64,000 nucleotides of DNA, taken from the NCBI RefSeq assembly GCF_902686445.1, contig NW_025920104.1:1302001-1366000 (forward strand). Direction: 5' to 3'. Positions 22,597 through 35,800 of the stretch are shown piece by piece. The stretch is from Sciurus carolinensis (lineage: Eukaryota > Chordata > Mammalia > Rodentia > Sciuridae). Within the stretch, counting starts at the first letter, position 1. Each line of letters begins with the position of its first letter. The position numbers and the translations under genes are program-made. The notes under the pieces were generated by a model. The model was not told where the DNA came from. It saw only the letters and a list, made by a program, of their open reading frames with translations, and ran no database searches.

Positions 22597-25500
22597 GAGT
22601 TCTTTATATATTCTGGAAATGAGTGCTCTCTCTGAATTATGAGTGGCAAAGATTTTTTCCCACTCTTTAGGTTCTCTTTTCACATTGATGTTAGTTTCCT
22701 TTTCTGAGAGAAAGTTTTTTAGTTTGAATCTATCCCAGTTATTGATTCTTGCTTTTAATTATTGTGCTATGGCGGTCCTGTTAAGGAAGTCTGATCCTAA
22801 GCAGACATATTGAAGATTTGGACCTACATTTTCTTCTATAAGATGCAAGGTCTCTGGTCTGATTCCGAAATCCATGGTCCACTTTGAGTTGAGTTTTTTG
22901 CAGGGTGAGAGATAGGGGTTTAGTTTCATTCTGTTGCACATGGTTTTCCAGTTTTCCCAGCACCATTTGTTGAAGAGGCTATCTTTTCTCCATTGCATAT
23001 TTTTGGCACCTTTGTCTAGTATTAGAAAATTTTATTTGGGTTTGTGCCCATATCCTCTATTCTGTACCATTGATGTACCTGTCTATTTTGGTATCAATAA
23101 CATGCCACTTTTGTCAGTATTGCTTTGTAGTATAGTTATAGTTCTGGTATTGCGATACTCCCTGTTTGATTCTTCCTGCTAAGAATTGCTTTAGCTATTC
23201 TGGGTTTCTTATTCTTCCAGATGAATCTCATGATTGCTTGCTCTATTTCTGTAAGGTACATCATTGGAATTTTAACTGGAATTGCATTGAATCTGCATAC
23301 CACTTTTGGTAGTATGGCCATTTTGACAATATTAATTTTGCCTATCCAAGAACATGGGTGATCTTTCCATCTTCGAAGGTCTTCCTCAATTTCTTTCTTC
23401 AATGTTTTGTAGTTTTCATTGTAGAGATCTTTTAACTCCTTGGTTAGATTGATTCCCAAGTATTTTTTTTAAGGCTTTTGCAAATGGAGTTGTTTTCCTC
23501 ATTTCCCTTTCAGCTGTTTTGTCGCTTGCATATAAAAAAGCTTTAGATTTATGCGTGTTGATTTTATAGCCTGCTAATTTGCTGAATTCATTGATGAAGT
23601 CTAGAAGTTTTTTGGAGGAATTTTTTGGACCCTCTAAATATAGAATCATGTCATCTGCAAATAGTGACAGCTTAAGTTCATCTTTTCCTATTTGTATCCT
23701 TTAAATTCTTTGGTTTGCCTAATTGCTCTGGCTAGAGTTTCGAGGACAATGTTGAATAGATGTGGTGAAAGAGGACATCCCTGTCTTGTTCCTTGTTAAA
23801 AGGAATGGTTTCAGTTTTTCTCCATTAAGAATGATGTTGGCCATGGGCTTAGCATAAATAGTCTTTACAATGTTCTGGTATGTTCCTACTATCCCTATTT
23901 TTTCTAGTGTTTTGAGCATGAAGCGGTGTTGTATTTTGTTGAAAACTTTTTCTGCATCAATTGAAATAACCATATTATTCTTATCCTTAAGTCTATTGAC
24001 ATGATGGATTACATTTATTGATTTACGAATGTTAAACCATCCTTGTGTTCCAGGGATGAACCCCACTTGATTGTGATGCACAAATTTCTTAATATGTTTT
24101 TGGATATGGTTTGCCAATATTTTGTTAAGGTTCTTTGCATCTATATTCATCAAGAATATTGGTCTAAAATTTTCTTTCCTTGATGTGTCTTTGCCTGGTT
24201 TGGATATGAGGGTGATATTAGCTTCATAAAATGAGTTTGGTTTGGTACCTTCTTTTTCTATTTCCTGCAATACGTTGAGAATTATTGGAATCAGTTCTTA
24301 TTTTAAGGTCTTGTAGAATTCGGCTGAGAATCCATCTGGTCTTGGGCTTTTATGGATGGTAGATTTTTAATGACTTCTTCTATTCCATTGCTTGATATTG
24401 ATCTGTTTAAATTGTGTATGTCCTTTGGTTCAGTTTGTGATGAGCATCTGTCTCTAGAAATTTGTCAATGTCTTCAGTAGTTTCTATTTTGTTGGTATAC
24501 AGATTTTCGATGTAGCTTCTCATTATGTTCTGTATCTCAGTGTTGTCTGTCATGATATTTCCTTTTTCATCACAAATTTTAGTAATTTGAGTTTTCTNNN
24601 NNNNNNNNNNNNNNNNNNNNNNNNNNNNNNNNNNNNNNNNNNNNNNNNNNNNNNNNNNNNNNNNNNNNNNNNNNNNNNNNNNNNNNNNNNNNNNNNNGAG
24701 TTCTTTATATATTCTGGAAATGAGTGCTCTCTCTGAATTATGAGTGGCAAAATTTTTTCCCACTCTTTAGGTTCTCTTTTCACATTGATGTTAGTTTCCT
24801 TTTCTGAGAGAAAGTTTTTTAGTTTGAATCTATCCCAGTTATTGATTCTTGCTTTTAATTATTGTGCTATGGCGGTCCTGTTAAGGAAGTCTGATCCTAA
24901 GCAGACATATTGAAGATTTGGACCTACATTTTCTTCTATAAGATGCAAGGTCTCTGGTCTGATTCCAAAATCCATGGTCCACTTTGAGTTGAGTTTTTTG
25001 CAGGGTGAGAGATAGGGGTTTAGTTTCATTCTGTTGCACATGGTTTTCCAGTTTTCCCAGCACCATTTGTTGAAGAGGTTATCTTTTCTCCATTGCATAT
25101 TTTGGCACCTTTGTCTAGTATTAGAAAATTTTATGTGGGTTTGTGCCCATATCCTCTATTCTGTACCATTGATGTACCTGTCTATTTTGGTATCAATAAC
25201 ATGCCACTTTTGTCAGTATTGCTTTGTAGTATAGTTATAGTTCTGGTATTGCGATACTCCCTGTTTGATTCTTCCTGCTAAGAATTGCTTTAGCTATTCT
25301 GGGTTTCTTATTCTTCCAGATGAATCTCATGATTGCTTGCTCTATTTCTGTAAGGTACATCATTGGAATTTTAACTGGAATTGCATTGAATCTGCATACC
25401 ACTTTTGGTAGTATGGCCATTTTGACAATATTAATTTTGCCTATCCAAGAACATGGGTGATCTTTCCATCTTCGAAGGTCTTCCTCAATTTCTTTCTTCA

Positions 25501-26695
25501 ATGTTTTGTAGTTTTCATTGTAGAGATCTTTTAACTCCTTGGTTAGATTGATTCCCAAGTATTTTTTTTAAGGCTTTTGCAAATGGAGTTGTTTTCCTCA
25601 TTTCCCTTTCAGCTGTTTTGTCGCTTGCATATAAAAAAGCTTTAGATTTATGCGTGTTGATTTTATAGCCTGCTAATTTGCTGAATTCCTTGATGAAGTC
25701 TAGAAGTTTTTTGGAGGAATTTTTTGGACCCTCTAAATATAGAATCATGTCATCTGCAAATAGTGACAGCTTAAGTTCATCTTTTCCTATTTGTATCCTT
25801 TAAATTCTTTGGTTTGCCTAATTGCTCTGGCTAGAGTTTCGAGGACAATGTTGATTAGATGTGGTGAAAGAGGACATCCCTGTCTTGTTCCTGTTAAAGG
25901 AATGGTTTCAGTTTTTCTCCATTAAGAATGATGTTGGCCATGGGCTTAGCATAAATAGTCTTTACAATGTTCTGGTATGTTCCTACTATCCCTATTTTTT
26001 CTAGTGTTTTGAGCATGAAGCGGTGTTGTATTTTGTTGAAAACTTTTTCTGCATCAATTGAAATAACCATATTATTCTTATCCTTAAGTCTATTGACATG
26101 ATGGATTACATTTATTGATTTACGAATGTTAAACCATCCTTGTGTTCCAGGGATGAACCCCACTTGATTGTGATGCACAAATTTCTTAATATGTTTTTGG
26201 ATATGGTTTGCCAATATTTTGTTAAGGTTCTTTGCATCTATATTCATCAAGAATATTGGTCTAAAATTTTCTTTCCTTGATGTGTCTTTGCCTGGTTTGG
26301 ATATGAGGGTGATATTAGCTTCATAAAATGAGTTTGGTTTGGTACCTTCTTTTTCTATTTCCTGCAATACGTTGAGAATTATTGGAATCAGTTCTTATTT
26401 TAAGGTCTTGTAGAATTCGGCTGAGAATCCATCTGGTCTTGGGCTTTTATGGATGGTAGATTTTTAATGACTTCTTCTATTCCATTGCTTGATATTGATC
26501 TGTTTAAATTGTGTATGTCCTCCTGGTTCAGTTTGTGATGAGCATCTGTCTCTAGAAATTTGTCAATGTCTTCAGTAGTTTCTATTTTGTTGGTATACAG
26601 ATTTTCGATGTAGCTTCTCATTATGTTCTGTATCTCAGTGTTGTCTGTCATGATATTTCCTTTTTCATCACAAATTTTAGTAATTTGAGTTTTCT
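22597..26695. repeat. Direct ~2.0-kb duplication flanking the gap
   Basis: 22597-24597 and 24698-26695 are near-identical, with only a handful of substitutions and 1-2-base indels seen. Examples are 'tccgaaatcc' at ~22864 against 'tccaaaatcc' at ~24965, and 'ccttgttaaaaggaat' against 'cctgttaaaggaat'. The left copy ends and the right copy begins exactly at the two edges of the N run. Confidence 0.95.
24598..24697. other. Assembly gap, exactly 100 N
   Basis: One hundred consecutive Ns, the conventional placeholder for a gap of unknown size. Confidence 1.
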
Positions 26696-27929
26696 CTCTC
26701 CTTCTCTTTGTTAGTGTGGCTAAGGGTTTGTCTATTTTGTTTGCTTTTTCAAAGAACCAAACTTTTGTTTTGTCAATTTTTTGTCAATTGTTTCTTTTGT
26801 TTCAATTTCATTGATATCAGCTCTGATTTTAATTATTTCCTCTCTATTCCTACTTTTGATGTTATTCTGTTGTTCTTTTTCTAAGGTTTTGAGCTGTAAA
26901 ATTAGGTCTTTTAGTTGTTGACTTTTCATTCTTTTCTGGGATGTGCTCCATGCAATGAATTTTCCTCTTAGTACTGCTTTCATAGTGTCCCAGAGATTTT
27001 GATATAATGTATCATCATTCTCATTCACCTCTGAGAATTTTTTATGTCCTCCCTGATGTTTTTTGTTATCCATGTTTCATTCAGTAGCATATTATTTAGT
27101 CTCCAGGTGTTGGAGTAAGTTCTCTTTTTTATTTTGTCATTGATTTCTATTCTCAGTCCATGATGATCTGATAGAACACAAGGCAGATTTCTATTTTTCT
27201 CCATTTCCAAATGGCTGCTTTGTGGCATAACACATGATCAATTTTTGAGAAGGTTCCATGTGCTGCTGAGAAGAAAGTAAATCCACTCACTGATGGATGG
27301 AATATTCTATATATGTCAATTAACTCTAGGTTATTGATTGTGTTAGTGAGTTCTAGGGTTTCTTTGGTTGAATTTTGCTTGGAAGACCTATCTAGTGGTG
27401 ACAGAGGTGTGTTAAAGTCACCCAGAATTATTGTGTTGCGGCCTATGTGATTCCTGAAATTGAGAAGGATTTTTTTGATGTACAGGAATGCATCATTGTT
27501 TGGGGCATGAATATTTACTATCGTTATGTCTTCCTGATTTATGGTTTCCTTAAGCAGTAAGAAATGCCCTTCTTTATCCCTTCTGCATAACTTTGGCTTG
27601 AAGTCCATTTTATGTGATATAAGGATGAAAACCCACTTTTTTATGGCATCCATGTGCATGATAGCTTTTTTCCCATCCTTTCACCTTTAGTCTGTGAATG
27701 TCTTTTTCTATGAGATGAGTCTCTTGCAGGCAGCATATTGTTGAGTCTTTCTTTTTAATCCATTCTGTCAGTCTATGTTTTTTGATTGATGAGTTTAGGC
27801 CATTAATGTTCAGGGTTATTATTGAGACATGATTTGCTTTCTCAGTCATTTGGACTTATTTTTGTTTTTTAACTTGGCTTGGTTTCTCCTTTGAATGGTT
27901 TTTCTCTAAGGCAGTTCCTCCCTTTGCTG

Positions 27930-28901
27930 ACCTACATTGTTGTTTTTCATTTCCTCCTCATGGAATATTTTGTTGAGGATATTCTGTAGTGCAGGCTTTC
28001 TATTTGTAAATTATTTTAACTTTTGTTTATCATGGAAGGATTTTATTTCATCTTCAACTCTGAAGGTTAGTTTTGCTAGGTATAGGATTCTTGGTTGGCA
28101 ACCATGTTCTTTCAGAGCTTGAAATATGCTGTTCCAGGCCCTTCTAGCTTTTAGAATCTGGGTTGAGAATCTGCTGCTATCTGTATTGGTTTCCCCCTGT
28201 ATGTAATCTGATGCTTTTCTCTCACAGCCTTCAAAATCCTATCTTTATTTTGAATGTTAGGCATTTTCATTATAATGCGCCTTGGTGTGGATCTGTTGTG
28301 ATTTTGTGCATTTGGTGTTCTGTAATCCTCTTGTATTTGATTTTCCATTTCATTTCTTCAGGTTTGGGAAATTTTCTGATATTAATTAATTGAATAGGTT
28401 GTTCATTCCTTTGGTTTGTATCTCTGTGCCTTCCTCAATCCCAATAATTCTTAAATTTGGTCTTTTCATGATGTCCCATAGTTCTTGGAGATTCTGTTCA
28501 TGATTTCTTACCATCTTCTCTGTTTGGGCAACTTTATTTTCAAGATTAAATATTTTGTCTTCATTGTCTGAGGTTCTGTCTTCCAAGTGGTCTAGTCTTT
28601 TGGTGATGCTTTCCATTGAGCTTTTTATTTGGTTTATTGTTTCCTTCATTTCAAGGATTTTCATTTGTTTTTTTTTTTTTTTGAGAATCTCTATCTCTTT
28701 GTTGAAATGATCTTTTGCTTCCTGCAGTTCCTCTTTCAGCTTATTGGTATTATCATTCATTGCCTGCATTTGCTCTCTTATCTCATCCTTTTCTTTTTGA
28801 GTCATCTTAATCATGTATAATCTGAAGTCCTTTTCTGATATTTCTTCTACCATGTTGTCATTGGATTCTATTAATATAGAATCTAGATTTGTTTGGATCA
28901 T
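27930..28901 (-). pseudogene. L1 ORF1 (RNA-binding chaperone), broken
   Basis: The frame at 28901-28386 gives 171 codons. A short N-terminus is followed by a long Glu/Lys-rich heptad coiled coil (residues ~30-135), then the start of the RRM-like domain (NLRIIGIEEG). A Lys run encoded by the poly-T tract at ~28668-28682 is a likely slippage site. The C-terminal domain continues in another frame at 28348-28151 (FRNA-binding-type segment with KMPNIQNKDRIL and KHQITYRG). L1 ORF1 proteins trimerise through the coiled coil and coat L1 RNA. The frame change near 28380 splits the protein. Confidence 0.8.
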
Positions 28902-29689
28902 TTTCTTTTATTGATTTTTCATGTTGTTCATGTATCTTCCCCATAGCAGTGCAGATCTGGGGTATTGCAGACTTCCCCCTAAAGGCTTATAGTGACCCTA
29001 TAGGTTTCCAAAGCCTTCTCTTTAAGAGGAGATCAATATTAGCAGTGCCCAATTCAGACACTATGCAATCCTAGACCATATACCCCCTATCAGGACAACA
29101 ACAAAATTGTCATAATAAACAGAATGAGTTCAAATATTATCTTCAGTATAACAAACAGATTCACAATAATGTCTGGTGTTTGTAATGGAGGACAAAGAGG
29201 ATGCAGAGAGATGTAGGTTGTAACTATTAGTGGGATAAGAAAAGAATATACAGAAGGTCTAGATAATAAAAAGTGTAAGAGTGTAATTGTCTGTTAACTT
29301 GCAGAAAGGGAGAAATAGACTCTGTGGGAACAGGTAAACAAAATGAAAAGAGAGCAACAATGTAAAGAAATAAAAACTTAAAATTGTTTGATATGGAAAA
29401 CAAAGAATATCTACACTATAACTGTCATATAATATTCAACCCTCCCAGTTTTCAGTAGCCTGATGCATGAGAGGTACCTGACAATGAGCTTCAAGTCTCC
29501 AGCTGGCATCACAGGATGGGATATCCTCCACCTAGTGATTGGAGCTATGGCTTCCAGGATTATTCAAGTTGACTGCTCTGTCTTCGAAATGTGTTGCCCA
29601 ATGGGAAGCTGCATCTCAGTGTATGGATGTGGTCAGCTGGATGTCCTGGATGCATGGTGCTGTTGGTCAGGCAGGTTTTCTGGAGATTG

Positions 29690-29870
29690 GGTGTGTTTGA
29701 TGTGGTTGCAGGACCCTGGAGCCTGGGTGCAATCAGTTGGTCTGATGTCCCAGTGATAGGATGCAGTCAGTTGGTCTGGGGGTCCTAGCAGCAGGTAGCA
29801 TTCAGTTTATGTGAGGACCCTGGAGGCAGGGAGAGATTGGTCAGACTGAGGAATCCTGGAGACGGAGCTC
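29690..29870 (-). repeat. Direct repeats in the L1 5' UTR
   Basis: On the plus strand 'cagttggtctg' and 'gaccctggag/gtcct' blocks recur at ~50-60-bp spacing, upstream of ORF1 on the minus strand. They resemble diverged promoter monomers of rodent L1 elements. Confidence 0.5.
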
Positions 29871-29930
29871 AGTCTTTATGGCCAGGTGTCCTATGTGGCC
29901 TGGCTGTTGACTCAAAATCTCTCTCTTTTA

Positions 29931-30085
29931 TTTTGATTCACTGTACACAAATGGAGTACAACTATCATTCCTCTGGTTGTACACAAGGTAGAGTCATACC
30001 ATTTGCACAATCATACATGTACAGGGTAATAATATTTGTCTCAATTCTATTATCTTTCCTTCTATTGCCTCCTCCCCATCCTTCA
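29931..30085 (-). repeat. L1 3' UTR fragment
   Basis: Plus-strand sequence 'gtacacaaatggagtacaac', 'cacaatcatacatgtacagg' and 'tctattgcctcctccccatc' parallels the antisense L1 3' tail at 21650-21800. Confidence 0.75.
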
Positions 30086-30345
30086 TTTGAGTCCCAATGC
30101 ACAAGAAATAATTGCAGGAATCAATAATTGGGATAGATCCAAATTAAAAAGCTATTTCTCAGCAAAGGAAACAATCAACAATGTGAAGAGTCTACAGAGT
30201 GGGAGAAAATCTCTGCCCCACACACTTCAGATAGTAAACTTTCTCCCAGATCTATAAATAACTCAAAAAACTTTACACCAAGAATACAAATAACCCAATA
30301 AATAAATGGGCTAAGGAATGATCAGACACTTCACAATCTCTTGAT
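30086..30345 (+). repeat. L1 ORF2 C-terminal fragment, opposite orientation
   Basis: The plus strand encodes a WDRSKLKSYFSAKET-like segment followed by a broken frame. This belongs to the ORF2 C-terminal region. It abuts the opposite-strand L1 3' UTR fragment, the arrangement produced by twin priming. Confidence 0.75.
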
Positions 30346-32589
30346 CACCTACCCAAGATTTCTTGACTACACAGAGAAGCCTCAGGGCCAAGTTGGTGTG
30401 TTGATTTAGATTGCAGAATTGTGGGTTTTGTGAACATTGTCAAGAGTTTCCTTATATGGTGGTACCCTGCTTGTTCTTTTAATTTCCCTGTCAGGTCCTT
30501 TGTTCACACTGGACACAAATGACCAGGGATTAAGTCAGGAAAATCTATGTCTGGGAACTCTAATTCAGGCAATCCTTCTCAGTTGAAGTCAACAATACTG
30601 TACTTTAGTGTTTTTAAGTATTTCTTTCTTGAGCCAGGCATGATGGTACATGCCTATTAGTTCCAGGAATTCTATGAGTTCAGGATGTTGAGACTGGAGA
30701 ACAGACCTCAAGGTTGAGGCCAGCCTTGGCATCTTAGCAAGATGCAGTCTCAATACAAAAAAAAGGGGGGGGGCTGGGAATGTAGCTCAGTGTTAGAGCA
30801 CCCCTGGGTTAAATCCCTAGTCACAAAAAAAGAGTATCTTCTTGAATGTGACTTTATTCTGGTTTTAAGACATGAAGTTGATGTCAAAGATTTTATGACA
30901 TGCAAAATTGTGTTTAATGAATTTTCTTTTGTGATACATAAGATGATTCACAGCCCACATATTCCACCTGCTATATATGCTGTGGTTACTTACCTGTTTT
31001 GTGAGCTTGTGAGTTTGTCAGAATTAATAAAATTATTACTGTATGAATCATGCTCCTTAATATTTTGTAGGAAGAAATCTCACATCAGAGGCAGAAGTGT
31101 CTGTACACTGTAGTTATATCAGTTTGATGTTTTCACCTTTCAATTAATCTAGGAAAATCTATCTATTCATCCTCAAGGAATGAAAAATGAGAAATTCTTT
31201 CCTACACTCAGGGCAAGGACTCATTTTTAATGAAGTAGTAAAGTGGTCTTTCTCTTTGCCTTCCATTTCCTTGACTATTTTTAAAGCAGTTTTATGTTAA
31301 CAGGAAATTTGAGAGGAAATTTAAACAATATATGTATACCCCCTCTCCCCTCTCTCTATGTATAAGTTTATGTTTTCAATGTACCTGGTGTGCACAATAA
31401 ACACATGGCCATTCAACCAGCTGTTTTGACACCACATGGCAGGGCTGAGATGCATATACAAACACATGTTGATAAATTTTTATTTTTTCCGCTAGTGGGC
31501 AAAGGATTGAAATTAAAGCAAACTCCTCCAGGCAGTTCTTGTCCCCCTGGTTCAGCTAATCATCTGTTACCTAAGCAGCTGAATTCACCCAGGACCAGGT
31601 GAGTTGAGCCTGACTTTGAGCTCAGATTAGCACTCTTCTTTTGCCTTGTGGCCAGAATATTCACCTACCCATCCCAGTGTATTGTGCCCTAAGACTCTGG
31701 TTCTCATGTGATGGACAGTTGTGAGTGTCCAAACCCCACCCCATCTGGTGTTGTGTTTATGGCACCTGTCCAGACCCTCCCATACAGAGGTACTCTGCTG
31801 TCTCAACAAGGCATCATGCCAGCATCTCATGATGGAGATTGATGTGCCCAGCATGACTCTCTGCTCCATGCTTATGCCCAACACCCCTCCACAACTCCAT
31901 GCCTGTTTGAAGGGCCCTCCACAGCATGCATTTCACCACCAGATGCAGGCTCCAAGCTTCCAAAATTCTATCCTGCCCATCAAACAAGGACCCTTCCCAT
32001 GCAGAGTTCAAGCAATGCTCATCCATTTTGTGTCTCTGCTTGTATCTGAGGAATCACTAATTCCATTGTTTGCCACCAATCCTGACTGCCCACTTAAACC
32101 AAGCCTGGCCTGCAGAATCACTATGTCTCTGAGTCAAGTACCCTCACCATGGACAGTTTCAAGCTGACAACTCTTTAACAACCATTTGCAAAATTCCTGA
32201 ATACTTCCTTGCAGGGTTTCCTTCAGAGGATGTCACTGATCTATTCCCCAGATAGAGCACTCACTTCTGGTTTCTTTAATGACTAACTCCATCACCAAGT
32301 CCTCAGTTCTTGGTCATTTGGGTGCTGGCTCATCTCTGGATGGTGAGAAGGTCCTGGAAGCAGACCCTGTCCGTGGGTCCTTGTTGGCTGGGAGATTATG
32401 TGTCTTACTCACTGCTGCAGTATTCTGTACACAGGTCCATTACTGAGTTTTCAGTTGCTGTGTGCTGTTGCTTTGAGTGTGGCTTCTTCTCCATAGTATG
32501 TGTTGAAGATGATGGCCATTGTGGCAGGATTGCAAGTAGAACTTTGAAGAGGCAACTGGATTTTTAGGAGTTTTTTCTCATAGGCCTGG
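30346..32589. other. Gene-free stretch with one SINE
   Basis: Apart from the SINE at 30633-30832, I see no gene. The frame at 31721-32167 (148 codons, plus) lacks a recognisable domain, splice context or biased codon use, and the opposite strand is also partly open. Confidence 0.45.
30633..30832 (+). repeat. Composite 7SL-like plus ID-type SINE
   Basis: 'gagccaggcatgatggtaca' starts a B1-like left part. After an A/G tract, 'ctgggaatgtagctcagtgt' to 'gggttaaatccctagtcaca' gives an ID-like right part with an A-rich tail. Confidence 0.85.
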
Positions 32590-32832
32590 TTTCCTAACCT
32601 TGGAGGGAGTTGCTAAGAAATCAAGGTCAGGCTTCCTGTTCTGTCTCTTCTACATCCTGCCTTGACCTTCCACTTCTCTGTCATGGTATGATGCAGCAAG
32701 ACCATTGGCAGATGTCCTGACTGAGTATGGATTTCCAGCCTCCTGAACTATGACCTGAGTAAATTTATCACCTTAATAAATTAGCCAAGCTTGGCTATTC
32801 TGTCACAGCAACAGAAATCAAACTGAGATACT
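32590..32832 (+). repeat. ERVL-MaLR-type LTR 3' part
   Basis: It contains 'gccttgaccttccacttctc', 'ccagcctcctgaactatgac' and 'tattctgtcacagcaacaga', and ends 'aatcaaactgagata'. This order resembles the 3' half of MST/MLT1 LTRs, by recall. Confidence 0.5.
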
Positions 32833-35800
32833 GCAACCAATCCCATACACTACCAACACCACCCACTTAGTAGCACATACCTGTGCAGGGTGGGAGCCTT
32901 AGCACAGTGTGAACAGCTTCCCTACTCAGAGTCTCATGAGGCTGAGCATCTGCCATTTGCATTTTTGTCTATGACCCAAATAAAGAAGTATCCAGACTGA
33001 CTCAGGTTTGATGGGACCTTCCCTGGAAGCTGTGGCACTGTGGCTGAGCAGGAGTGGCCCTCAGCTCCTGGACAGTTTTTCTTTTCCTCACTGTAGCCCT
33101 CCTTGATGCAGGCCAACAAGGGCAAATCTCTCTCATGCCAAATCCTTCTCCAACTTTGAATCTCTTCACAAGAGCCCGGTTCCTCTTAATGTCTGAACTG
33201 GTTAGGTCATGGTAATCTCCCTTTCTTCAGATTTCCTGGATAGAATCCTGCGTTATATCTGCAAAACATTTTTTCTTATGATGTAACACCATCCCATGGT
33301 ACCATGCCAATGGATTTACTGGTCCCCTATGTCCAAAAGAGAGGTGTGGAACTCAGGAAAATCCTTGGGGTTCCCAAGATATCCCTGTGATGGTACAGTT
33401 AAAAAGAGCACAAAGCCAGAGTGTGAACTGCATCTGCAGTGTGTTCAGGTGGTCTTCATCCAGGGTAAATGTTGGCCAAGGCCATTATCAAAAGGGAGTT
33501 TATTCAGAGAAATGTTCTAAATTACTGATCTTTGCCCTGAGCCAGGAACCACTGGAAACTTAAGATATGTTTGTAATGTGAACAAATAAACCCTCACAGA
33601 AATGTATAGCATGACAGTCCTGAAATTGAAATATCTTTTCAGGCAGCTAGACTAATGTCTGCATTGTGATTGTAACAAATTCAAGGTCCAGTTGGTAGTG
33701 ACAGCACAGAGATACCAAGCAAGGGTAGAAGAGCAGGGCACAAGCCTGAAGACCCCTATCACCCACCTTTTTGCCCCACTGTGCTTCAGACTTTGACCTA
33801 TGCTTATCTTGCCATTATTATGTGCAGCAAGACCCTCAGACACCCAAGGCAATAGCAAAGTCTTGTCCTTCAGCACCTGGCTTAGAACTTGGCAACCAGC
33901 TCAAGAAGACCCAGTCATGCTAGATTGTGACACTGAGTAATAAATTATTGTGGGACCATTGTGAGTGCCATAGGTCCATTTGCATCTTCACAGGGAGCAG
34001 ATTATTCCAGGGGTAGGCAGCCCCCGGCACAGTTGTGTATAGTGTTCCAGACCATATTTCTGAACAAGATCATATTCAAAGGCAATAATCAGAATTATTC
34101 TTGGAGAATATGTGTGCCTCCTAGTTGGCACTCCTCCATGAGGCATCACAAGACATAACCTGATCATATAGAATGGCCACATTTTATTACTTGTTCTGCT
34201 TGGGACTCCTGTCCCCTGCTAAGCTCTAAGTGCCTTGTGGAAACGATTGCAATCTTTTGTTCCTGCTGGAGGCTCAGGTCCTGAAACAGTGCCTGGTACA
34301 ACATAGGTCCTCAATAAATGTATTTTGAATGGGGAAAATGACTTCAGCTTGGGAGAAGCTGCACTGAGCAAAGTTCTTATGGATGCTTCACTTTAGAACC
34401 TCTCAGGTCCTGTGTTATAACATGGGGTAAGACTCCACAAGGTGATGTGGGGATTTAGCCTGCCCCAGGGGCAGCACCATCATAGGGAGGGCTGTTTATT
34501 ATGATCTGAGGAGCACTCAAATGTTCTTGTAATTCCAAGAAGGAAAGTGAGGCTCAGGAGGACAAGAATTTTTCTAAGGAAGTAGCAGCTCATCCCCTGG
34601 GCTAGAGCCTCTGCCCTGCTTGCATTGGGACCTCTGCTCTTTCAACTGTACTCAACTGTGGCATCATCACATTAATTTCTCCATCAGATGTGCTTAATAT
34701 TTTAAGTGATTTCCTGGGTCCAAATGTCTTCTATCATGTGAAATTATGAAACTTGATAGAACAATCCCTAAATGTAGGAAGTACAAAAAATACCTGAATG
34801 GATATATAGATCAAATCTTAGTATTAAAAAATCATGCCATTAGCCATCTGAATTCATTCCCTGTAAAAAAATTTAATTATAATTACACTCACTTGAGCTT
34901 CATCATTAGGAAATTAGGAAGAGCATATCAGGAATCTCAGGACTATTGTTAGATGGTGAGAACTCTGGAGGGAGAGCCTGATGTCACCAGAGAGAGAGCT
35001 GGACCTAGGAACATCCAACTTGTGTTTCCTTTTGTCTACCACTGACCAGTGATGGGAATTCAGGCAAGTCACTTCCTAGGGTCCTGATGGTCATGAAGAA
35101 ATGTCATTTCAGTGCTGTGAATGGTGTTGACAAGTGCTTTCCTGTCCTGTTACCTGGAGTGCTGTGAGAACACTTGGATTCCAGGCCATGGTCTCTGGGA
35201 TCTCTTGAGGAGTTCTGCAGCAATGGACATGAAACTGCACTTCTGTACATGGACCTGGAGATCGTGGGTCAATGGACCTGAACTCCAGGTGTTGGAGAAG
35301 TCTTCTTTCTCTAAAGTTGAAAGATTTCCTTTGAACTTTGGCAAATTGATCAGAAAAATCACCTATATTTTCAAGATCAGGCTGCTAAGCAACAGACTTC
35401 CTGTGATCCAGTTAAGATCCCAGTTCTGGGGGCAAACCAACAAAGAGTGAAATGCTGAGATTGGTTGGAGGGAAAAATAAAGAGTCCACCTGAACAGAAG
35501 AGTAGCTTCATAGACTGCTGTCTGGTCCCTGAAGACCCAGGTGAGGGACTGGAGGAGGGCCACCAGGCCCAGATACACTGGTGGAACCTCTCTTGCTTTC
35601 CACAGCCCCCATCTGGGTTTGCATAATTGATTGCACTTTTCCAAAGAGGGAGGACAGGACTGTAACCTCCTAAGGGTTACAAAGCTACTGAAGAGAGGGA
35701 TATTTGAAATCAGGTATTTCTGGTGTCAGTCTTTGAACTATGTTTGGGATGTCACAACACTTTATTTTAAAATAGCCCATGAACATGCACCTACATGCTC

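Larger units (their letters stand above)
22100..27849 (-). pseudogene. L1 ORF2 (endonuclease/reverse transcriptase), broken and partly duplicated
   Basis: The N-terminus at 27849 begins with the APE-type endonuclease (TLNINGLNS, LQETH). The next frame (27659-27153) holds GDFNTPLS and KIDHVL, the Asp/Asn and Asp-His parts of the active site. Linker and Z-like regions follow at 27073-26400. RT palm sequence is at 26367-25894, and the FADD catalytic box is at about 25745-25760 followed by MILYLEGP. The C-terminal part is at 25558-24859. The RT through C-terminal portion recurs at 24270-22759 because of the duplicated segment. Frames break at 27610-27660, ~25890 and ~25560. The 3' end near 22103-22327 carries the usual C-terminal sequence (LSLYPKDLKSAYYRD). 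Confidence 0.85.
21605..29930 (-). mobile_element. Long L1 LINE (antisense), interrupted by assembly gap and duplication
   Basis: Reading the minus strand from 29930: a 5' UTR with GC-rich direct repeats (28902-29930), ORF1 (about 27930-28901), ORF2 endonuclease (27153-27849), the RT region, the C-terminal region to about 22100, and a 3' UTR ending in a G-rich tract (plus strand 'ccccccacccctcccacccc') and A-rich tail near 21605. Sequence is little decayed, with frames open over 100-180 codons, so the element is comparatively young. A 100-N gap at 24598-24697 and a repeated ~2-kb segment make the apparent length exceed a normal ~6-7 kb L1. Frame breaks could be real or assembly errors. Confidence 0.9.

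Noticed and set aside
31721..32167. 148-codon open frame on the plus strand
   Set aside because: No domain, no codon bias and no exon context. Overlapping open frames exist on the opposite strand.
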